DNA of 64,000 nucleotides from Rhodococcus maanshanensis NBRC 100610. GTDB lineage: Bacteria > Actinomycetota > Actinomycetes > Mycobacteriales > Mycobacteriaceae. This document shows, piece by piece, positions 50,349 through 59,652 of this stretch. The DNA is taken from assembly GCF_001894865.1 (NCBI RefSeq), contig NZ_BCXA01000003.1:186001-250000 (forward strand), read 5' to 3'. Each line of letters opens with the position of its first letter. Positions within the stretch are counted from its first letter, which is position 1. A program made the position numbers and the translations under genes. Under the pieces are notes generated by a model that ran no database searches, was not told the DNA's origin, and saw only the letters and a list, made by a program, of their open reading frames with translations.

Positions 50349-51209
50349 TCAGCCGATCGCCTTGAGCATCTCGGCCGCGATGGCACGCTCGCCGTCCGCG
50401 TTCGGGTGCACCGGGACCGGCTGCGTCGCAAAGAGCATGGGCTCGATCCACCGCTCCCCGACCGGCTTGCAGCCGTCGCGTCCCTCGGACACCTGGGACA
50501 TGTCGACGAACGTCGCGCCCGTCTCCTTGGCCGCGCGCCGGACGGCGTCGTTGAGCTTGGCCTGGAGCGCCCGGAGGTACGGGACATCGCCCGCGGCCAC
50601 GGGCATCTGCGGGTAGCAGCTCCCGCTTGCGGGCAGCAGCCACGGGTAGCCGGCGATGAAGACGCGGGCCTGCGGGGACCTGTCGTGAATGTCGCTGAGC
50701 GCCTTCACGAGCGCCGGATACGTCTGGGTTTCGATCGGTTCGGCGAGCTTCGCCCCGTGCTGTGCCTGGCACGGCGCCTGGGCAACCGGACTGGAGACCA
50801 TCGCGCCGATGCACGTCGCCATGGCGCCGGCGAAGGTGTTGTTGTTGTTGCCGCCGATCATCAGGGTGACCAGCTCAGTCGTCGGCGTCAACGCGTCGAG
50901 CTGCGCACGCGTGCCCGGGTACTGAGGCGCATAGAAATCCCCTGTCTTCGCGCCGCCACAGCTCACGTCGGTCAAGCGATGGCCGAGCTGCTGCGCGACG
51001 ATGTGAGAGAAGTTCCGCTCGGATTGCATGCACTGTGAGACGGCGGTCGGGACAACGGGATACACGCCGGAACCCGCGCTGAAGCTGTCGCCGAGGTTCA
51101 CGTACTCGAGTGGCTGCGGAGCTGCTGCCGCCGGCGACACCAGTCCCACCGCGGCGGCGAGCGTGCACGCTGCCAGAATCAAGCGCCTACGCCCGTTTGT
51201 CACGGCCAC
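50349..51209 (-). CDS. Secreted SGNH/GDSL lipase
   Basis: A 286-residue exported esterase starting at GTG 51207-51209, where GAGGGAGA lies directly upstream; an open extension to 51239 lacks such a site. The signal peptide runs to about residue 30 (LVSPAAAA). SGNH blocks are all present: block I LGDSFSAGSG (Ser42), block II Gly in CGGAKTG, block III GGNNNN with Asn, and block V His in VPVHPNADGE near the C-terminus. Six Cys suit three disulfides, as in Streptomyces-type lipases. It converges with the cutinase gene, making a small secreted-esterase pair. Confidence 0.92.
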   Translation of the reverse strand: MAVTNGRRRLILAACTLAAAVGLVSPAAAAPQPLEYVNLGDSFSAGSGVYPVVPTAVSQCMQSERNFSHIVAQQLGHRLTDVSCGGAKTGDFYAPQYPGTRAQLDALTPTTELVTLMIGGNNNNTFAGAMATCIGAMVSSPVAQAPCQAQHGAKLAEPIETQTYPALVKALSDIHDRSPQARVFIAGYPWLLPASGSCYPQMPVAAGDVPYLRALQAKLNDAVRRAAKETGATFVDMSQVSEGRDGCKPVGERWIEPMLFATQPVPVHPNADGERAIAAEMLKAIG

Positions 51210-51355
51210 TGGATCTCCCTCGGTTGCATGGTGCGCCACCCCTCAAAGAGACTTCCGATGAGAGCCGGGTCTCTTTCTGCCGTCGGGAAACATAGACGCT
51301 TGTTCAGTTCATGACAATCCCATTCTCGAAACTTTCGGTGCGAGGGGGCATTCGT

Positions 51356-52519
51356 CTAGTCGTCGGGGTGCAGTGGCAATTCCGCCCGAACCCGCCAACT
51401 CCCGTCCGGCTCCCTGCCCGTCTCGAGGTTGCCCTGGAGGACCGCCACCCTCTCCCTCATCCCCACCAGCCCGTTTCCCGATCCCTGGGTGAACTGACTC
51501 GACCCCCGACCGTTGTCGGTGATCTCCACCAGCACGTCCTCGTCGCGCCGCCGCACCCGGACCCGTGCCCGTGGCGATGTGCCCGCGTGCCTGAGCACGT
51601 TCGTCAGCGACTCCTGCACGACGCGGTGGATGCCGAGGCTGAGCGCGGGCCTGATGTCGTCGAGTTCCCCGGTCATCTCGAGCTCGACGCGCAGGCCCGC
51701 GTCGCGCATCATGTCGACGACCTTCGCCACTCCGGCCGTCCCGTGCTGCGGCATCTCTGCGGGGGTCTGTTCGGTGCGCAGCAGTGCCACCGTCCTGCGC
51801 AGCTCGGCGAGCGCCTGCCTGCCGGTGCTCGCGATGTTGCCCAGCGCACGCTCGGCGCCGTCCGGGTTGCGCCGCACGGCATACGAGGCGCCGTCCGCCT
51901 GCACCACCATTACGCTCACCGCGTGTGCGACGACGTCGTGCAGCTCGCGCGCGATGCGTGTCCTCTCCCCCGCCACCGCCTCCTCCGCCCTCCGATCCCG
52001 GTCGTATTCGGCGACGGCCAGTCGCGCGGCGACCTCCTCGTCGTACAGCCGTCGCGCGCCGAGGAACTCGGCGGTGATCCAGGACAGCGCGTAGAACAGC
52101 GTGATGAAGGCCGCGGTGGTCCCGATGTCCTGGTGCAGGAGCCAGATCGCCAGGGCAGAGTCGACCGCGAGCCCGACGAGGTAGAAGGCCGCGGGTTTTC
52201 TACCCACGTAGGCGACGAGCGTGTAGAGCATCACGGCAAGGCCGAGCTGGCCCGGATGGGTGACGGTGTCGTCACCGATCCAGCTGCTGATCACGGTGGT
52301 CATGATCGAGAGACCGAGGATGGTGGCCGCGGCAAGAACGGGATGGCGACGCCGAAAGGCGATCGGTACGCACAGCGCCAGGCCCAGCAGCACGAACAGC
52401 CACGGGGCCTGGCTGTTCGGTGCCGACAGGCCTTCGAGCACGAACAGGATCGTGGCGAGCATGGAGTCGGCGACGAACGGCTTTCCCCGTAGCCACAGGC
52501 TGAACCTCCGCATGTTCAC
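51356..52519 (-). CDS. Two-component sensor histidine kinase (NarL partner type)
   Basis: A 387-residue membrane kinase. About four or five hydrophobic helices occupy residues 15-150. The HisKA_3 dimerisation helix carries the phospho-His at about residue 194 in ERTRIARELHDVVAHAVSVM. The ATPase domain shows the N-box ESLTNVLRHAG and the G-box DNGRGSS and GNGLVGMRERV. This class phosphorylates NarL/LuxR regulators; the same-strand regulator gene lies 3.5 kb downstream. No extracytoplasmic sensor domain is visible, so sensing is probably within the membrane. It is divergent from a TSUP permease, 48 bp apart. Confidence 0.92.
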   Translation of the reverse strand: MNMRRFSLWLRGKPFVADSMLATILFVLEGLSAPNSQAPWLFVLLGLALCVPIAFRRRHPVLAAATILGLSIMTTVISSWIGDDTVTHPGQLGLAVMLYTLVAYVGRKPAAFYLVGLAVDSALAIWLLHQDIGTTAAFITLFYALSWITAEFLGARRLYDEEVAARLAVAEYDRDRRAEEAVAGERTRIARELHDVVAHAVSVMVVQADGASYAVRRNPDGAERALGNIASTGRQALAELRRTVALLRTEQTPAEMPQHGTAGVAKVVDMMRDAGLRVELEMTGELDDIRPALSLGIHRVVQESLTNVLRHAGTSPRARVRVRRRDEDVLVEITDNGRGSSQFTQGSGNGLVGMRERVAVLQGNLETGREPDGSWRVRAELPLHPDD

Positions 52520-52567
52520 AGCCTAGGAGTTGCGGGCCGCGCCGGGTCCTGTGATTGGGTCTGAGCC

Positions 52568-53335
52568 ATGGCATGGTTCGACTGGGGCGTGTTGATGGTC
52601 GCGGCAACCGCGGCCGGCTGGGTCGACGCGGTGGTCGGCGGGGGCGGCCTGATCCTGCTCCCCGCGATCCTCATCACCATGCCCCAGCTGAGCCCGCAGA
52701 TGGCGTTGGCGACGAACAAGCTGACGGCCGTGAACGGCACCGCCGCCGCGGTGTTCACCTTCAGCAGGAAGGTCGCCATGCAGTGGCGGCTGATGGTCCC
52801 GGCCGCCGTGCTGGCCGCGGTGTTCGCCGGGCTGGGGGCGGCCGCCGTGTCGCTGATCGACAAGGCGCTGTTCATCCCGATCATCATGGTGCTGCTCGTC
52901 GCTGTCGCGGTGTTCGTCACGATGCGCCCCACGCTGGGCACCACCCTCATCCATCACCAGCCCAGCCGGCTGCGGGTGTGGACCACGGTGCTCGTCGCGG
53001 GCGGCGTGATCGGGTTCTACGACGGACTGTTCGGCCCGGGTACCGGCACCTTCCTGATCATCACGTTCGCGGTGATGCTGGGGACGGAGTTCGTGCGCAG
53101 CGCCGCGATGGCCAAGGTGATCAATCTCGGTTCCAATATCGGCGCCCTCGCCTTCTTCGCGGCGAGCGGGAACGTGTGGTGGACCCTTGGCCTCGCGATG
53201 GCGGCGTGCAACGTGGTCGGTGCGGTGCTCGGCGCACGGATGGCACTTGCCAAGGGCGCGGGTTTCATTCGGATCGTGCTCCTTGTGGTGGTCGTGGTGA
53301 TGGTGATCCGGTTGGGCTGGCAGCAGTTCGCCTGA
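52568..53335 (+). CDS. TauE/SafE (TSUP) family permease
   Basis: A 255-residue membrane protein with about seven or eight helices. The family motif appears twice in the expected halves: VDAVVGGGGLILLPAIL near residue 20 and YDGLFGPGTGTFLIIT near residue 145, each followed by (A)TNKL- or AKVINL-type segments. Members export or import sulfonates, sulfite or other small anions; the substrate cannot be read here. It is divergent from the histidine kinase gene and 30 bp upstream of tldD, so it may be co-transcribed with it. Confidence 0.88.
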   Translation: MAWFDWGVLMVAATAAGWVDAVVGGGGLILLPAILITMPQLSPQMALATNKLTAVNGTAAAVFTFSRKVAMQWRLMVPAAVLAAVFAGLGAAAVSLIDKALFIPIIMVLLVAVAVFVTMRPTLGTTLIHHQPSRLRVWTTVLVAGGVIGFYDGLFGPGTGTFLIITFAVMLGTEFVRSAAMAKVINLGSNIGALAFFAASGNVWWTLGLAMAACNVVGAVLGARMALAKGAGFIRIVLLVVVVVMVIRLGWQQFA

Positions 53336-53365
53336 TCCGGTGCGGACATCGGTAGCGTGTGACCC

Positions 53366-54895
53366 GTGACCGCCACTCGCGACGTCGACCCCGACTTTCT
53401 CGCCCTGCCGCTGCGCGCCCTCGCGGACGCCGCGCTGTCCACGGCCAGGGCCGCGGGCGCCACCCACGCCGACCTGCGGGTGCACCGCCTGCTGACCCAG
53501 TCGATCCGACTACGGGACGGCGCCGTGCAGTCCGCGGTCGACGGCGCGGAGCTCGGCGTGGCGGTGCGCGTCGTGGTCGACGGGACCTGGGGGTTCGCCT
53601 CGCATGCGGAGCTGACCCCCGACGCCGCGGCCCGCACCGCCGCGCAGGCGGTCGAGGTGGCCAGGGCGCTGCGGGAGCTGAACCGGGAGCGGGTGGAGTT
53701 GGCCCCGGAGCCCGTGTACCCGGATGCGGTCTGGGTTTCCGGCTACGAGGTCGACCCGTTCGAGGTCCCGACGGCCGAGAAGATCGAGCTGCTCACCGAT
53801 TACTCGTCCCGGCTCTCGTCCGCCGACGGAGTCGACCACGTCACGGCGAGCGTGATGCAGGTCAAGGAACAGACCTTCTACGCGGACCTGGCGGGGTCGA
53901 GCATCACCCAGCAGCGGGTCCGTCTGCATCCGCAATTGGAGGCGACCGCCGTCGACCAGTCGGCCGGCAGCTTCGAGACCATGCGCACCCTCGCACCCCC
54001 GGTCGGGCGCGGGTGGGAGTACCTGGGCGACGTGGTCGGCCCTGCTTCCTGGGACTGGGCAACGGAACTCGCGCGGATCCCGGAATGGCTGGCCGAGAAG
54101 GTCAAGGCCCCGTCGGTGACGGCGGGCCCGACGGACCTGGTCATCGACCCGACCAACCTGTGGCTGACCATTCACGAATCCATTGGCCACGCAACCGAGT
54201 ACGACCGCGCCATCGGCTATGAGGCGGCCTATGCCGGTACCTCGTTCGCGACCCCGGACCAGCTCGGCACGCTGCGATACGGGACCGAGATCATGCATGT
54301 GACCGCCGACCGGACCGAGGACCATGGGCTCGCCAGCATCGGGTACGACGACGACGGCGTCGGTTCGCAGCGCTGGGACCTGGTGCGCGGCGGCACTCTT
54401 GTCGGCTACCAGCTCGACCGGGTGTTCGCCCCGCGCCTCGGCCTGGAGCGTTCCAACGGATGCTCCTATGCGGACTCCCCCCACCACGTTCCGATCCAGC
54501 GGATGGCGAACGTGTCACTGCAGCCGGACCCCGAGCACGACACCTCCACCGAGGAACTGATAAGCCGGGTCGAGGACGGGATCTACGTGGTCGGCGACAA
54601 GAGTTGGTCGATAGACATGCAGCGGTACAACTTCCAGTTCACCGGTCAGAGGTTCTTCCGGATCCGGAACGGCGTCCTCGCCGGACAGCTCCGGGATGTG
54701 GCGTACCAGGCCACCACGACCGACTTCTGGGGTTCGATGGAGGCCCTCGGTGGCGCCTCCACCTGGCAGCTGGGGGGCGCATTCAACTGCGGCAAGGCCC
54801 AACCGGGTCAGGTGGCGGCCGTCAGCCACGGTTGTCCCTCCGCGCTCTTTCGCGGGGTGAACGTGCTCAACACGCAGGTGGAGGGTGGGCGATGA
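53366..54895 (+). CDS. tldD: TldD family metalloprotease subunit
   Basis: A 509-residue protein of the TldD/PmbA family. The metal site HExxxH is present as HESIGH at residues 270-275, and the later Cys ligand fits NCGKAQPGQ near residue 490. In E. coli TldD pairs with TldE to degrade unfolded or modified peptides such as microcin B17 and CcdA; in actinobacteria the substrates are mostly unknown. It starts at GTG 53366. The stop overlaps the next start (ATGA), typical of the obligate TldD-TldE pair. No RiPP precursor gene was noticed nearby. Confidence 0.93.
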   Translation: MTATRDVDPDFLALPLRALADAALSTARAAGATHADLRVHRLLTQSIRLRDGAVQSAVDGAELGVAVRVVVDGTWGFASHAELTPDAAARTAAQAVEVARALRELNRERVELAPEPVYPDAVWVSGYEVDPFEVPTAEKIELLTDYSSRLSSADGVDHVTASVMQVKEQTFYADLAGSSITQQRVRLHPQLEATAVDQSAGSFETMRTLAPPVGRGWEYLGDVVGPASWDWATELARIPEWLAEKVKAPSVTAGPTDLVIDPTNLWLTIHESIGHATEYDRAIGYEAAYAGTSFATPDQLGTLRYGTEIMHVTADRTEDHGLASIGYDDDGVGSQRWDLVRGGTLVGYQLDRVFAPRLGLERSNGCSYADSPHHVPIQRMANVSLQPDPEHDTSTEELISRVEDGIYVVGDKSWSIDMQRYNFQFTGQRFFRIRNGVLAGQLRDVAYQATTTDFWGSMEALGGASTWQLGGAFNCGKAQPGQVAAVSHGCPSALFRGVNVLNTQVEGGR

Positions 54896-56256
54896 TCCAG
54901 GCGCAGGAGTTGATCGAGCGGGCCCTCGCGCTGCGCACGGTGGACGAGTCGATGGTGCTGGTCACCGATGCCAGCGAGGCCTCGCTGCGTTGGGCTGGCA
55001 ATTCCATGACCACGAACGGCGTGTCGACCTCGCGGAACTGGACCGTCATCTCGATCGTCCGCGACGCCGAAGGTGCGCATGTGGGCACGGTGAGCTCCAG
55101 CACCGTTGACCCACAGCAGATCCCGGACGTCGTGCGGGCAAGCGAGGAGGCAGCGCGGACCGCCCCGCCCGCCGAGGACGCGATGGACCTCATCCCGGGT
55201 TCGGACGTCACCGATCCCGGCTGGTCAGAGGCGGCGGCGTCCACCGGTATCGATGTGTTCGGCCGATTGGCGGGTGACCTCGCCGACGGGTTCGACGGCG
55301 CCGACCGGCTGTACGGGTTTGCGCACCATCAACTCCACAGCACCTGGCTGGGCACCTCCACGGGGGTGCGCAGGCGTTTCACCCAGCCGACCGGCTCGGT
55401 GGAGATCAACGGCAAGCGCGGTGACGCCAGCGCATGGGTGGGTGCCGGCACCGCCGACTTCACGGACGTCTCGGTGCCGAGCCTGCTCGCGCAGCTGGCA
55501 ACCAGGCTGGACTGGGCGAAGCGCACCGTCGACCTGCCCGCGGGCCGCTACGAGACCTTGCTGCCACCGTCCGCGGTGGCCGACCTGATGATCTACCTGA
55601 TGTGGACGATGGAAGGCCGCGGCGCGGAAGAGGGGCACACCGCGCTGTCGAAGGCAGGCGGCACCCGGGTCGGTGAGCGGCTCACCGACTTCCCGCTGAC
55701 CCTGCGCTCGGACCCCATGGCGCCCGGACTCGAGTACACGCCCTTCGTGGCGACCACGACCTCGAGCGACTCACTCTCCCTCTTCGACAACGGCATGGGC
55801 GTGGATCGGGTCGACTGGGTCCGCGACGGAACCGTCAACGCACTCGCCTACCCCCGCCATGCCGCGCGGGAGTTCGGCGCCTCGGTGGCCGTGCCCGGCG
55901 ACAACCTGTTGCTCACCGGTGCCGGTGCGGCGACCATCGACGATATGGTCGCCCGGACCGAGCGCGGGCTGCTGCTGACCACGCTCTGGTACATCCGTGA
56001 GGTCGATCCGGCCACGTTGCTGCTGACCGGCCTCACCAGGGACGGGGTGTACCTGGTCGAGGACGGGGAGGTCGCCGGCGCCGTCAACAACTTCCGTTTC
56101 AACGAGAGCCCGCTCGACCTGCTGCGGCGGGTCTCCGAGGTGGGGGCAACCGAGACCACGCTCCCGCGTGAGTGGAAGGACTGGTTCACCCGCACCGCAA
56201 TGCCACCGCTGCGGATCCCGGACTTCCACATGTCGTCCGTGAGCCAGGCGCAGTGA
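54892..56256 (+). CDS. tldE: TldE/PmbA family protein
   Basis: A 454-residue partner of TldD, from the same superfamily but without the HExxxH metal site. The whole length matches the PmbA/TldE fold in outline, with a C-terminal region of FRFNESPLDLL and the NFRF-type strand common to the family. The ATG overlaps the tldD stop by four bases, and its own stop TGA shares a base with the next ATG (TGATG), so three genes are translationally coupled. Confidence 0.92.
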   Translation: MIQAQELIERALALRTVDESMVLVTDASEASLRWAGNSMTTNGVSTSRNWTVISIVRDAEGAHVGTVSSSTVDPQQIPDVVRASEEAARTAPPAEDAMDLIPGSDVTDPGWSEAAASTGIDVFGRLAGDLADGFDGADRLYGFAHHQLHSTWLGTSTGVRRRFTQPTGSVEINGKRGDASAWVGAGTADFTDVSVPSLLAQLATRLDWAKRTVDLPAGRYETLLPPSAVADLMIYLMWTMEGRGAEEGHTALSKAGGTRVGERLTDFPLTLRSDPMAPGLEYTPFVATTTSSDSLSLFDNGMGVDRVDWVRDGTVNALAYPRHAAREFGASVAVPGDNLLLTGAGAATIDDMVARTERGLLLTTLWYIREVDPATLLLTGLTRDGVYLVEDGEVAGAVNNFRFNESPLDLLRRVSEVGATETTLPREWKDWFTRTAMPPLRIPDFHMSSVSQAQ

Positions 56257-56630
56257 TGACCCGCTGCCCCTGCCTGAGCGGTGAGGCCTACGAGCGGTGC
56301 TGCGGGCGGTTCCACTCCCGTGCCGCGGAGGCCGCGACCGCGGAGCAGCTGATGCGGTCCAGGTACAGCGCGTTCGCGGTCGGCGACGCCGACTACCTTC
56401 TGCGGACCTGGCACCCGAGTACCCGACCGGCCCGGCTGACGCTCGACCCCGATCAGCGCTGGACACGGCTCGACATTCTCGGTCACACGGGCGGAGGTCT
56501 GTTCGAGAACGAGGGCACGGTCGAGTTCGAGGCGCACTACGTGCACTCCGGACAGCGGGATTCGCTGCGCGAGCACAGCCGATTCGTGCGTGAGGACGGC
56601 CGCTGGCTGTACCTGGACGCCCTCGACTGA
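56256..56630 (+). CDS. YchJ-family protein with SEC-C metal motif
   Basis: A 124-residue protein. The N-terminus has CPCLSGEAYERCCGRFH, a zinc-binding SEC-C-like motif. The rest follows the YchJ (UPF0225) pattern: LMRSRYSAFAVGDADYLLRTWHP, then an NTF2-like domain with FEAHYVHSG and HSRFVREDGRWLYLD. The function is unknown. The ATG overlaps the tldE stop by one base. Confidence 0.88.
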   Translation: MTRCPCLSGEAYERCCGRFHSRAAEAATAEQLMRSRYSAFAVGDADYLLRTWHPSTRPARLTLDPDQRWTRLDILGHTGGGLFENEGTVEFEAHYVHSGQRDSLREHSRFVREDGRWLYLDALD

Positions 56631-56727
56631 GGGTGGCCGCGGGGATTCGCCCGCGCGCCATCGATGGCGTCGAGGAGTAACGTCCGGCACAGGCGGGAAA
56701 CCGCGGTGCTCGCCTGAGGCGGCGACG

Positions 56728-58185
56728 GTGGACTGGTTCAACGCGGACGGCTATTGGCTCGGGCGGCTGCTCTTCACGGAAGGCCTCGCCGCCATCTACC
56801 TGACTGCGTTTCTGGTGGCAGTCAACCAGTTCCGGGCTCTGATCGGCAGCAATGGGATGCTCCCGATCCCCGACTACCTGGCCGCGGCGTCGTTCCGGCG
56901 TTCGCCGAGCCTGTTCCACCTGCACTACTCCGACCGGTTCTTCGCCGCCGTGGCGTGGACCGGGGCCGGCCTGGCGGCCCTCACCGTGCTCGGCGTCACC
57001 GCCCGGCTGCCGCTGCCGGCGACCATGCTGGTCTGGTTCGCGATGTGGCTGTTCTACCTGTCGATCGTCAACGTCGGCCAGGTCTGGTACGGGTTCGGCT
57101 GGGAGTCTCTGCTGCTCGAGGTCGGGTTCCTCGCGGTCTTTCTCGGCAATGCCGACACCGCGCCACCGGTGGCGGTTCTGCTGCTGCTGCGATGGTTGCT
57201 GTTCCGGCTCGAATTCGGCGCCGGGATGATCAAGATCCGCGGGGACTCCTGCTGGCGAGATCTGACCTGCCTGTACTACCACCACGAGACCCAGCCGATG
57301 CCAGGACCGCTGAGCTGGTACTTCCACGGGCTCCCCCGGCCGCTGCACCGGGCGGAGGTTGCAGGCAATCACCTGGCGCAGCTGGTGATGCCCTTCGGTC
57401 TGTTCGCCCCGCAGCCGGTCGCCGCGATCGCGGCGGGGGTGATGATCGTGACGCAGCTGTGGCTGGTCGCCAGCGGCAACTTCGCGTGGCTGAACTGGCT
57501 CGCGCTGGTGCTGGCGGTGTCGGTGTTGCCGGACAGCGTGCTCGGCGCGGTCCTGCCCATCGGCCCACCGGCCGAGTCCGGGCCCACCCCGCCCGCATTC
57601 GTGGCCGTGGTGATCGCGGTGACCGCCCTCGTCCTCGTGCTCAGCTACTGGCCTGCCCGCAACCTGGCCTCGCACAGCCAGCTGATGAATGCCTCGTTCA
57701 ACTCCTGGCACCTGGTCAACACGTATGGCGCCTTCGGCCACGTCACCAGGATCCGGTACGAGGTGGTCGTGGAGGGCACCGAGGCGACGCGCATCACGCC
57801 GGACGCGGTGTGGCGGGAATACGAGTTCAAGGGCAAGCCGGGCGACATCAGGCGGCGGCCCCGCCAGTTCGCTCCGTATCACCTACGCCTCGACTGGCTG
57901 ATGTGGTTCGCCGCGATCTCGCCCGGCTACGCCAGGGGGTGGTTCGTCGCGTTCGCCGAGAAGCTGCTCCAGAACGACGCCGCGACGCTGGCGCTGCTCC
58001 GGCACAATCCGTTCGCGCAGTCGCCGCCCACCTTTGTGCGGGCCCGCTTGTTCCGCTACCGGTTCAGCACCCGACAGGAGCACCACGACAGTGGCGTGTG
58101 GTGGCACCGGACCCCGGTCTCGGACTATCTGCCTCCCATCCGGCTCGCGGTGAGGCCTGCAGGTGGCGGAGCGAACGAGGGATGA
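56728..58185 (+). CDS. Lipase maturation factor family protein
   Basis: A 485-residue integral membrane protein. From the GTG at 56728 the sequence starts DWFNADGYWLGRLLFTEGLAAIYLTAF and shows six to eight hydrophobic helices. It includes the family-specific loops GFGWESLLLEVGF, RDLTCLYYHHETQPMPGP and NSWHLVNTYGAFGHVTR. It ends in a soluble tail with the EYEFKGKPGD segment. In vertebrates LMF1 folds lipases; the bacterial role is not established. The start is chosen because the extension up to 56590 overlaps ychJ in another frame and looks non-coding. The frame has GAGGCGG upstream. Confidence 0.88.
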   Translation: MDWFNADGYWLGRLLFTEGLAAIYLTAFLVAVNQFRALIGSNGMLPIPDYLAAASFRRSPSLFHLHYSDRFFAAVAWTGAGLAALTVLGVTARLPLPATMLVWFAMWLFYLSIVNVGQVWYGFGWESLLLEVGFLAVFLGNADTAPPVAVLLLLRWLLFRLEFGAGMIKIRGDSCWRDLTCLYYHHETQPMPGPLSWYFHGLPRPLHRAEVAGNHLAQLVMPFGLFAPQPVAAIAAGVMIVTQLWLVASGNFAWLNWLALVLAVSVLPDSVLGAVLPIGPPAESGPTPPAFVAVVIAVTALVLVLSYWPARNLASHSQLMNASFNSWHLVNTYGAFGHVTRIRYEVVVEGTEATRITPDAVWREYEFKGKPGDIRRRPRQFAPYHLRLDWLMWFAAISPGYARGWFVAFAEKLLQNDAATLALLRHNPFAQSPPTFVRARLFRYRFSTRQEHHDSGVWWHRTPVSDYLPPIRLAVRPAGGGANEG

Positions 58186-58212
58186 ACCGGTCCGCTCGGT
58201 ACCCTGGACGTC

Positions 58213-58599
58213 ATGTCGAGCGGGGAAGCCACCAGCGTGCGGGTGGACAGCTGGGCGTGGTCCGTGCGCCTGTTCAAGACCCGCTCCGCGGCGGCCGCCG
58301 CGTGCCGCGCAGGCCACGTGCGAGTGAACGGGGTGTCGGCCAAACCTGCGCAGCCGGTGCAGGTGGATGACGAGGTGCGGGTGCGTGTCGCCGGCACCGA
58401 ACGGATAGTCGTGGTGGCAAGGATCATCCGCAAGCGGGTCGGGGCTCCCGAGGCCGCGCTGTGCGTGATCGACAGAACACCTCCTCCGCCGCCGCGCGAG
58501 GCACTGATCGCCCTGCCCCGTCGGGATCGCGGATCCGGGCGACCCACGAAACATGAACGGCGCGAGCTGAATAGGCTGCGCGGCTTCAACGACGACTGA
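58213..58599 (+). CDS. S4-domain RNA-binding protein (Hsp15-like)
   Basis: A 128-residue protein with an S4 RNA-binding domain (about residues 9-70): VRVDSWAWSVRLFKTRSAAAAACRAGHVRVNG, the typical alpha-L motif, followed by the beta hairpin VQVDDEVRVRVAG. Relatives (Hsp15/HslR, YlmH-type) bind ribosomal RNA or stalled 50S-nascent-chain complexes. The C-terminal tail (PPPPPREALI...RGSGRPTKHERRELNRLRGF) is basic, as in HslR. It starts at ATG 58213. It follows the maturation-factor gene by 27 bp. Confidence 0.9.
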   Translation: MSSGEATSVRVDSWAWSVRLFKTRSAAAAACRAGHVRVNGVSAKPAQPVQVDDEVRVRVAGTERIVVVARIIRKRVGAPEAALCVIDRTPPPPPREALIALPRRDRGSGRPTKHERRELNRLRGFNDD

Positions 58600-58726
58600 C
58601 TTTCAGGCGCCCGCGGAATCATCTCACTCATTCTCCGTATGCGGTGCGAAATCTCGTGCCATAGTTCCCCGAAATCCGGCGGCGCCCGCCCCGGATTCGG
58701 AGCGAGTCTGTGAGGTTGGGTTGATT

Positions 58727-59644
58727 GTGAGTCGGGTAGCGCTGCGCGGTGCGGAGCGGGTTCAGCGGTCGATGGGCATTGCGACCGCGGTCGGGATTGC
58801 CGTCGCATCGGCGCTCGCGATGGGACCGGGCACAGCAGCGGCGGACGAAGTGGCCGCGGACGGAGTGGTCACGGGAGTGTCGTGTTCCACCACGGACGGT
58901 CATTCGACATGCCGGTATGACAGCGGCTTCGGCGGCGAACAGGAGTACGTCCTCGTCGTACCCGGCGGGGTGCAGACAGTGACGGTGACCGCGCTCGGAG
59001 GAACCGGGGGTGGAATGCAGGGTGGCCGCGGCGGATTGGTCGTGACCGAGATCCCCGTCACGCCCGGCCAGGAGCTGTACATCGTGGTCGACAGTGGTAG
59101 GGGCGGCGGCCTCGCCTCGGGTGGTGGGTTCTCCTCCATCGCAACCCAATCGATCAAGAACGACCGCCAGGCTGCCCTGCTCTCACGGGTGGTCGTCGCG
59201 CCGGGCGGCGGAGCAGGCGGCCTCGCGGGGGCCGGCGGCGATGCCGGGACCTCGGCACCCGGCCCCGGCGGCGGACAGGCGGGTACGCAGGTCGCCGGCG
59301 GCGTCGCAGGCATCGGGGGCACCGACGGCACCCTTGGAGCAGGCGGGTCCGGTGGTCCGCTGGGAACCGGCGGTGGCGGCGGATACTTCGGTGGCGGCGG
59401 AGGGAACGCCGGTGGTGGCGGTGGGTCCTTCCTGGTTCCCGCAGGCGGCGCCACCGACCTGGCACCCAGAGGAGCGGGCGCGAGCGTGCAGATCGACATG
59501 GACTCGGGATTGGCAGTGTCGGGCAGCTCGGACGGCAACGGCAGCGCAGGAAGCTCGGGCAGCGGCAGCGCGGGCAGTTCCGGCGGCAGCGGCAGCGCGG
59601 GAAGCTCGGGCGGCAACGGCAGCATCGGTGGGCCTGCGTCCTGA
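58727..59644 (+). CDS. Glycine-rich secreted protein (paralog 1)
   Basis: About 305 residues. GTG 58727 is preferred; TTG 58721 is an alternative. The basic N-terminus and hydrophobic segment (GIATAVGIAVASALAM) end near TAAA-DE, a signal peptide. The mature part opens with two Cys (VSCSTTDGHSTC), then a beta-type segment (YVLVVPGGVQTVTVTALGG) and long Gly/Ala runs (about residues 155-245), GGSFLVPAGG, and a low-complexity Ser-Gly tail. It resembles the next protein along the whole non-repetitive part, so the two are tandem duplicates. It is perhaps a surface or wall-associated structural protein. Confidence 0.83.
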   Translation: MSRVALRGAERVQRSMGIATAVGIAVASALAMGPGTAAADEVAADGVVTGVSCSTTDGHSTCRYDSGFGGEQEYVLVVPGGVQTVTVTALGGTGGGMQGGRGGLVVTEIPVTPGQELYIVVDSGRGGGLASGGGFSSIATQSIKNDRQAALLSRVVVAPGGGAGGLAGAGGDAGTSAPGPGGGQAGTQVAGGVAGIGGTDGTLGAGGSGGPLGTGGGGGYFGGGGGNAGGGGGSFLVPAGGATDLAPRGAGASVQIDMDSGLAVSGSSDGNGSAGSSGSGSAGSSGGSGSAGSSGGNGSIGGPAS

Positions 59645-59652
59645 AATGTGAA

